Shown here: one piece after another, positions 59,227 through 64,000 of the stretch
How positions within the stretch are numbered: position 1 is the stretch's first letter
Layout of the letters: each line of letters opens with the position of its first letter
From: Saturnia japonica
Lineage: Eukaryota; Arthropoda; Insecta; Lepidoptera; Saturniidae
Assembly: GCA_033032175.1 (NCBI GenBank)
Contig: CM065318.1
Coordinates: forward strand, 5,084,001 to 5,148,000
Direction of reading: 5' to 3'
DNA length: 64,000 nt
The notes under the pieces: model-generated
The model's database searches: none
What the model saw: the letters and a program-made list of their open reading frames with translations, nothing else
Told to the model about the DNA's origin: nothing
Position numbers and translations under genes: made by a program

Positions 59227-59294
59227 GACCATTTTTACAATCCTTGTCTCGTCCTTGTTATTTTCTGTGGTTGTATTTTTCGTTGGACATTGTT

Positions 59295-59408
59295 ATAATT
59301 TTCAAACAAAAATCGTTGAAAATTATTTAACAAATTTTTATAATTTTCAAACAAACATCGTTGAAAATTATTTTTCATAATTTTCGAATAAAAATCGTCG
59401 AAAGTTAT
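59295..59408 (+). repeat. Three tandem stem-loops in the leader
   Basis: Copies at 59295-59326, 59340-59371 and 59377-59408. Each is an 11-bp stem (ATAATTTTCAA/TTGAAAATTAT) with a 10-nt loop of pattern A-Y-A-A-A-M-A-T-C-G. Copy 3 has ATAATTTTCGA/TCGAAAGTTAT: one stem pair changes from A-T to G-C on both sides and another becomes G-U. Location between primer site and gag fits a packaging, translation or insulator element; none is shown. Confidence 0.7.
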
Positions 59409-59454
59409 TTGACTTCATAGATTATAAGATATTGAGAAATATTAATAATAAATA

Positions 59455-59620
59455 TTAATTTTGAGAATTTTAATTTGATAATTTTAATTTCGATAATTTT
59501 AATTTTGAGAATTTTGATTTTGATAATTTTGTTATAAGATTTATTTTGTGAATTTTATTTTGAAAATATTATTTTGTGAATTTTAATTTTGTGAATTTTA
59601 CTTTGTGTGTGTTTAATTAA
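59455..59620 (+). repeat. Degenerate AATTTTGA-type short repeats in the leader
   Basis: About ten units of roughly 15-17 bp of the form T-A/T-A-A-T-T-T-T-G-A-G/T-A-A-T-T-T-T run up to the gag start. Very low complexity. They may be replication slippage products. Confidence 0.5.
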
Positions 59621-59636
59621 ATAAATACAATTCAAA

Positions 59637-60911
59637 ATGCAACGCAACAATGAATCAACAATTCAATTAGTATCAAAAGAACTTTTAAGTTTAATTCCCA
59701 AGTACGATGGTGATCAAAATACTTTAAATTTATTTATTAAAAAAAGTGAATATATAATCAGAAATTTTAGCGGATCAAACAATGTTGTTCAAACTACATA
59801 TGTGTTTCATGCTATAACTAGTAGATTATGTGGTAAAGCCGCTGCTCTACTAAGTGAAAGAGAAGACATAACAACTTGGGAACAATTAAGAGCTGTTTTG
59901 ATTCAACATTTTGGTGATCCTAGATCGGAAGAGTGTGTGGCAATTGAGTTGGAAAATTTAAAAATTAAAGTTGGTGAAACATATACGCAATTTTGTAACA
60001 GGATACAACAAACACGCTGCACCCTCTTCTCCAAGGTCAATTTATTAACTGATGAAGGCCTCAAAGCCGCTAAAATGATTATCTATAATAATATGTGCTT
60101 GAATGTATTTTTATATAATTTACCAGAGGATTTAATTCGAATTGTGCGACTTAAAGGTTGTACCGTTTTAGAAAACGCACTAAGTGTTGTCATGGAGGAG
60201 GTCAATTTTCAATATCAGTACAATTCTAAAAATAAAAATAAATCTAATATTAAACCAGTTCAACAATTTTTCACGCCTACTTTAACAAATAATTTTAATA
60301 ACAATTTCAAACCTCAACCTGCATTTGTGCCAAATACATTTAATTCCGGACAACAAAATTTTAAATTCGGAATTCCATACCAAACACAAAATAATTTTAA
60401 ACCGTATAATAATAATTTTAAATTCGGTATTCCAAATCAAAATGTACAATTCAGACCTAACCTAAACCAACAAGGATATAAACCAAATTTTGGAAATAAT
60501 AATTTTAAATTCGGTATTCCTAATCAACAAGGGTTCAAACCACAATTTAACAATACACAAAACCGACCTAATTTCAACATGCCAAATCAACAATTTAAAT
60601 TTGGTATACCACCACAAAATCAACCTCAACGTAATCCACCTCAATTTCAGGCAAGCGATGTGTCAATGCGCACAGCTCGTCCTATTAGACAAAATATGAT
60701 AGAGTCTTTAGAAATGAACGACCCTGAAATTGAATACCAAGACTATCAACCTGATTATACAGAATATGAAAATCATTATTTCATTGACGATAATCAACAA
60801 ACTGCTTATGACGATTATCATGAAAACATAGAACCTGTTGAAACTGAAGAAGCTGAAAATGAATGCGTAAATTTTCCTATAAAAGCCTCCAAGAGCGACC
60901 CCCAGAAATAG
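59637..60911 (+). CDS. Gag-like protein of errantivirus-like element
   Basis: A 424-residue open frame from ATG (CAAAATGC context) to TAG. The N-terminal half (to about residue 200) is a helical capsid-like region with LIPKYDGDQNTLNLFIKK and TTWEQLRAVLIQHFGDPRSE, the retrotransposon gag pattern. The middle is Asn/Phe/Pro-rich with four FKFGIP motifs at about residues 242, 260, 288 and 319. The C-terminus is acidic. There is no CCHC zinc knuckle, as is usual for errantiviruses. It forms the particle and carries the RNA. pol follows in the -1 frame. Because the frame is intact, the copy may be young. Confidence 0.88.
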   Translation: MQRNNESTIQLVSKELLSLIPKYDGDQNTLNLFIKKSEYIIRNFSGSNNVVQTTYVFHAITSRLCGKAAALLSEREDITTWEQLRAVLIQHFGDPRSEECVAIELENLKIKVGETYTQFCNRIQQTRCTLFSKVNLLTDEGLKAAKMIIYNNMCLNVFLYNLPEDLIRIVRLKGCTVLENALSVVMEEVNFQYQYNSKNKNKSNIKPVQQFFTPTLTNNFNNNFKPQPAFVPNTFNSGQQNFKFGIPYQTQNNFKPYNNNFKFGIPNQNVQFRPNLNQQGYKPNFGNNNFKFGIPNQQGFKPQFNNTQNRPNFNMPNQQFKFGIPPQNQPQRNPPQFQASDVSMRTARPIRQNMIESLEMNDPEIEYQDYQPDYTEYENHYFIDDNQQTAYDDYHENIEPVETEEAENECVNFPIKASKSDPQK

Positions 60912-63900
60912 TACACTTAAATTATGACGGCATAAATAAACTACCGCATATTTATATTCCTGAAATTGATGCTCGTTTAATGATTGATACCGGAAGTACC
61001 AGAAGTTTTATTAGTCCCGCTAAAGCTGATGAATATTTTTCAGATTATAAATATATTGATCCTTTTGAAGTTATTAGTACACATGGACGTAGCCTACATG
61101 ACGAAGTTATAGATATACCTTTATTGGAAAGTTTTAAAAGTCCGATGAATCATAAATTTTATATATATAATGTAGATGGAAGATATGACGGATTAATAGG
61201 TTCTAACTTATTAAAAATATTGAACGCGACTATAGACATGAAAAATTTAATTTTACGGACACAAAATACAGAAATTCCAATAATTTATAGTCCCCCGTGG
61301 GAAATAACGCTAGAACCACGCACTGAAACCCGTGTTAAGGTGCCTACAAATTTAATTAATGGTGAAGCAATAATTAATTTTAAAAATTTTGGAAATGAAG
61401 TACGTATGCCTAGCGCTATAGTTACTTGCAAAGATTCATTTGCAACAACAGTCATGCAGAATGCTTCGCAAGATAGTGTGACTTTAACTTTTAACGAACC
61501 ATTGAATATAACCAGCCTTAATAATAATACTTGCAAAATAAATTTATCAACCGGGCAACAATTAAATGATTTTGAGATTGATGAATTACTTACACAAAAT
61601 TTATCGAAACTCCGATTAGATCATGCTAATCAAGAAGAACGAGAAGCAATAGAAAAACTTTGTTTTGCATACAGGGATATATTCTATTGTGATAAACTGC
61701 CTCTTACATTTTCTAATCAAGTAAAACATCGAATCCGGACTAAAAATGAAGATCCAATTTTCATACGGCAATACCGACTTCCACCATCGCAAAACGATGA
61801 AATACAGAAACAAGTTGAAAAATTACTAAAAGATAATGTTATACAAGAATCGTTTTCACCATGGAGTGCACCCGTACACCTAGTTCCAAAAAAGATGGAC
61901 GCCTCCGGTGAACAGAAATTTAGAATGGTTGTAGACTATCGACGTATAAATGATATTACTACTGATGATAAGTATCCTTTACCAAATATTAATGATTTAT
62001 TCGACAAGTTAGGGAAATCTACTTACTTTAGTACATTGGATTTAGCAAGTGGGTACCACCAAATTGAAGTTGATGAACAAGATAGACCCAAAACTGCATT
62101 CACTACACCAATGGGACATTTTGAATTTACACGGATGCCATTTGGACTTAAAACAGCACCTGCAACATTTCAACGCGCAATGGATAACGTGTTACGAGGG
62201 TTGCAAGGTATACATTGCTTAGTATATTTAGATGACATCATCATTTATTCTAGTAGTATACAAGAACATGTAGAGAAGCTAAGAAAAGTGTTCGATCGTC
62301 TCAAACAAACCAATCTTAAAGTAACTCTCGATAAATGTGAGTTTTTTAAAAAAGATGTACTCTACTTAGGACACAAAATCACGAAGCATGGTTTACAACC
62401 AAATGATGATAAAATCAGGGCAGTACTTGCCTTCCCACTCCCCAGAACATCCACTGAAATTAAAAGTTTTCTTGGCCTGATAGGCTACTACCGAAAATTC
62501 ATAAAGGATTTTTCAAAAATTACACAACCCCTTACATCGTGTTTGAAAAAGAAAAATAAAATTGAAATTAATGAATCATATGTTCAAGCTTTTCAAAAAT
62601 GTAAAGAGCTACTTGTGAATGCTCCTATATTACAGTTTCCTGATTTTTCTAAACCCTTCATTTTAACAACAGACGCGTCAAACTACGCTTTAGGCGCTGT
62701 CCTTTCACAAGGATCAGTTGGAAATGAAAAACCTATCGCATATGCAAGTCGTACTCTTAATGATGCAGAAACACGTTACAGTACAATAGAAAAGGAACTG
62801 TTAGCCATCGTTTGGGCAGTAAAACACTTCCGTCCTTACCTGTATGGACGCAAATTCACAATATTTACTGACCACAGACCTTTAGCATGGTTAAATTCAC
62901 TGAAAGAACCTAATAGTAAACTTACTAGATGGAAATTGAGACTAGCTGAGTTCGATTTTGACATAATATACAAGAACGGTAAACAAAATAGTAATGCTGA
63001 TGCTCTATCACGAATTAAATTAAATATATTAAAGGACGATATGTCCTTACGAGTAAACGTGAGTGACACTGAACGATCTGAGAGTCCAATACTAATTTCA
63101 GACTCATCAGAAACGTTAACTATTCCTTCAGATTCCGATAAGACTTTAACTCACCCAATTCGTTCTCCTTCATCCAGTACTATTACTGCCTGTTCATTAC
63201 CGGAAACCATACATTCTGCTGAAGATATTGATACGAATGGTATTCCCATTATTGAAGAAGCCATCGACACAAAACCTAATCAAATCCTTATTTTTACTTG
63301 GAACAGAAACCAATTATCAATAAAAGACTTATCACATGAAAAACAAAAAATTTTGGAAGTACATTTACCTGTAAACAACACTAACCTTGTTAAGAAATTT
63401 CTTTTAGAATATATAAAACCTAAAATTAAATATTTCTTTTACTTTGAGAGCGAAATTCACCGTAAACAATTTACAAATGCCGTGATAAAACTATTTAAAA
63501 AAGATACCGTCAAAATATATGAATGTACTAAAAGAGTTATATACTTAGGTGATGAAAAAGAGCAACGTGCCACTATACTTGCTTATCATCAAGGTAAAAC
63601 AAGTCACCGTGGAATCAAAGAAACTCTTATGAAATTAAAGCGTAATTATTTTTGGACAAATATGGATATAACAGTCGCTTCTGTAATCAATTCTTGTGAA
63701 ACTTGTAAAACTCTAAAATATGATCGCAAACCTTTAAAACCAGAATTAATGTTAACGCAAACTCAAACAAAACCTTTTGCTGAAATATTTATAGATATAT
63801 TCTCTATAGAAGGAAGCTACTTCCTTACCATAATAGATGCTTTCAGTAAACTAGGTCAGGCTTTTGAAATATCCAATCGCTCTACACCTGAAGTAGTTCG

Positions 63901-64000
63901 TGCCTTAATTAAATTTTTCTCATTTTATGGCGTACCAAATAAGATCAGTGCTGATTCTGGTACTGAATTCAACAATACACTTTTAAAAGAAACATTACAA
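60863..64000 (+). CDS. Pol polyprotein of errantivirus-like element (cut by window end)
   Basis: The frame is open from just after TGA at 60860-60862 to the window end, 1,046 codons without a stop. Domains in order: aspartic protease (D-T-G-S at 60986-60997); reverse transcriptase with FSPWSAPVHLVPKK, LDLASGYHQIEV, MPFGLKTAPATFQRAM and YLDD at 62225-62236; RNase H (TTDASNYALGAVLSQG, TDHRPLAWL, NADALSR). A Ser/Asp-rich linker follows, then integrase with an H-H-C-C zinc site (YHQGKTSHRG ... CETC) and two of the three catalytic acidic residues (FIDIF, ADSG). The final Glu lies beyond the window. It should be made as Gag-Pol by -1 frameshifting, although an ATG at 60863 exists. Motifs and primer site point to the 17.6/297/TED group. 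Confidence 0.9.
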   Translation, partial: MRKFSYKSLQERPPEIVHLNYDGINKLPHIYIPEIDARLMIDTGSTRSFISPAKADEYFSDYKYIDPFEVISTHGRSLHDEVIDIPLLESFKSPMNHKFYIYNVDGRYDGLIGSNLLKILNATIDMKNLILRTQNTEIPIIYSPPWEITLEPRTETRVKVPTNLINGEAIINFKNFGNEVRMPSAIVTCKDSFATTVMQNASQDSVTLTFNEPLNITSLNNNTCKINLSTGQQLNDFEIDELLTQNLSKLRLDHANQEEREAIEKLCFAYRDIFYCDKLPLTFSNQVKHRIRTKNEDPIFIRQYRLPPSQNDEIQKQVEKLLKDNVIQESFSPWSAPVHLVPKKMDASGEQKFRMVVDYRRINDITTDDKYPLPNINDLFDKLGKSTYFSTLDLASGYHQIEVDEQDRPKTAFTTPMGHFEFTRMPFGLKTAPATFQRAMDNVLRGLQGIHCLVYLDDIIIYSSSIQEHVEKLRKVFDRLKQTNLKVTLDKCEFFKKDVLYLGHKITKHGLQPNDDKIRAVLAFPLPRTSTEIKSFLGLIGYYRKFIKDFSKITQPLTSCLKKKNKIEINESYVQAFQKCKELLVNAPILQFPDFSKPFILTTDASNYALGAVLSQGSVGNEKPIAYASRTLNDAETRYSTIEKELLAIVWAVKHFRPYLYGRKFTIFTDHRPLAWLNSLKEPNSKLTRWKLRLAEFDFDIIYKNGKQNSNADALSRIKLNILKDDMSLRVNVSDTERSESPILISDSSETLTIPSDSDKTLTHPIRSPSSSTITACSLPETIHSAEDIDTNGIPIIEEAIDTKPNQILIFTWNRNQLSIKDLSHEKQKILEVHLPVNNTNLVKKFLLEYIKPKIKYFFYFESEIHRKQFTNAVIKLFKKDTVKIYECTKRVIYLGDEKEQRATILAYHQGKTSHRGIKETLMKLKRNYFWTNMDITVASVINSCETCKTLKYDRKPLKPELMLTQTQTKPFAEIFIDIFSIEGSYFLTIIDAFSKLGQAFEISNRSTPEVVRALIKFFSFYGVPNKISADSGTEFNNTLLKETLQ
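60869..60875 (+). promoter_or_regulatory. Candidate -1 frameshift heptamer
   Basis: A AAT TTT in the gag frame fits the X-XXY-YYZ slippery pattern. It lies within the 49-nt gag/pol overlap (60863-60911). Slipping back one base gives a continuous reading into the protease. A downstream stem-loop was not established by eye. Confidence 0.55.

Noticed and set aside
59098..59298. Small open frame in the LTR-element leader
   Set aside because: No recognisable domain, upstream of gag and spanning the candidate splice donor; kept as leader sequence.
1..64000. CRISPR arrays, operons, bacterial-type promoters or riboswitches
   Set aside because: Sequence is eukaryotic (introns, SINEs, LINEs, LTR element); no array of evenly spaced direct repeats was seen.

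Overview
This window looks like nuclear DNA of an insect, most likely a moth or butterfly (inference). It is AT-rich, has spliced genes with long introns, and is dominated by transposable elements. These include many short elements with 5'-TC and 3'-CTAG ends inserted between A and T (Helitron-type), tRNA-derived SINEs, several non-LTR retrotransposon clades, Tc1 and MITE relics, and a Ty3/Gypsy errantivirus-like element. No rRNA gene, functional tRNA gene or CRISPR array was seen.

Three host genes can be supported, all on the minus strand. (1) Exons at 6162-6257, 4066-4309 and 3251-3445 join in phase into the N-terminus of a protein that may be an axonemal dynein heavy chain, ending in a proline/lysine/glutamate-rich tract and a Met-Lys-Ser repeat; the gene leaves the window on the left. 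(2) Exons at 12971-13141 and 8407-12008 encode a secreted cuticular protein of the CPAP1 type: one six-cysteine chitin-binding type 2 domain followed by about 1,100 residues of low-complexity sequence. (3) Exons at 43980-44183, 41635-41873 and 40623-41010 form a complete 276-residue GNAT-family N-acyltransferase-like gene. A decayed second copy of that gene lies to its right (exon 1 relic near 52030-52231, exon 2 relic near 47083-47305).

Mobile elements fill most of the rest. 1-7.2 kb: SINE and Helitron copies and a MITE with a Helitron nested inside it. 13-35 kb: a mosaic of Helitron-type elements, a Tc1 transposase relic, a TA-flanked inverted-repeat element, a GC-rich MITE, SINEs and LINE 3' fragments. 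35.2-38.9 kb: a 5'-truncated CR1-like LINE next to the 5' part of a Jockey/CR1-like element. 47.55-51.7 kb: a Jockey-like LINE with candidate 10-bp target-site duplications; its endonuclease has been deleted, so the ORF1 zinc knuckles run straight into the reverse transcriptase. It sits in the intron of the decayed GNAT copy. 56-57.2 kb: a LINE C-terminal fragment split by a SINE.

From about 58.5 kb to the right edge lies the 5' part of an errantivirus-like LTR element: a probable LTR, a tRNA-Ser-type primer binding site, a leader with three tandem stem-loops, an intact gag, and pol open to the window end (protease, reverse transcriptase, RNase H, start of integrase). gag and pol overlap by 49 nt and contain a candidate -1 slippery heptamer. 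The 3' part, including any env and the second LTR, is outside the window.

No clearly new multi-gene system was found. The most unusual signals are the three leader stem-loops with a compensatory base pair, the endonuclease-less LINE, the duplicated and decayed GNAT locus, and the coding microsatellite in the dynein-like gene.
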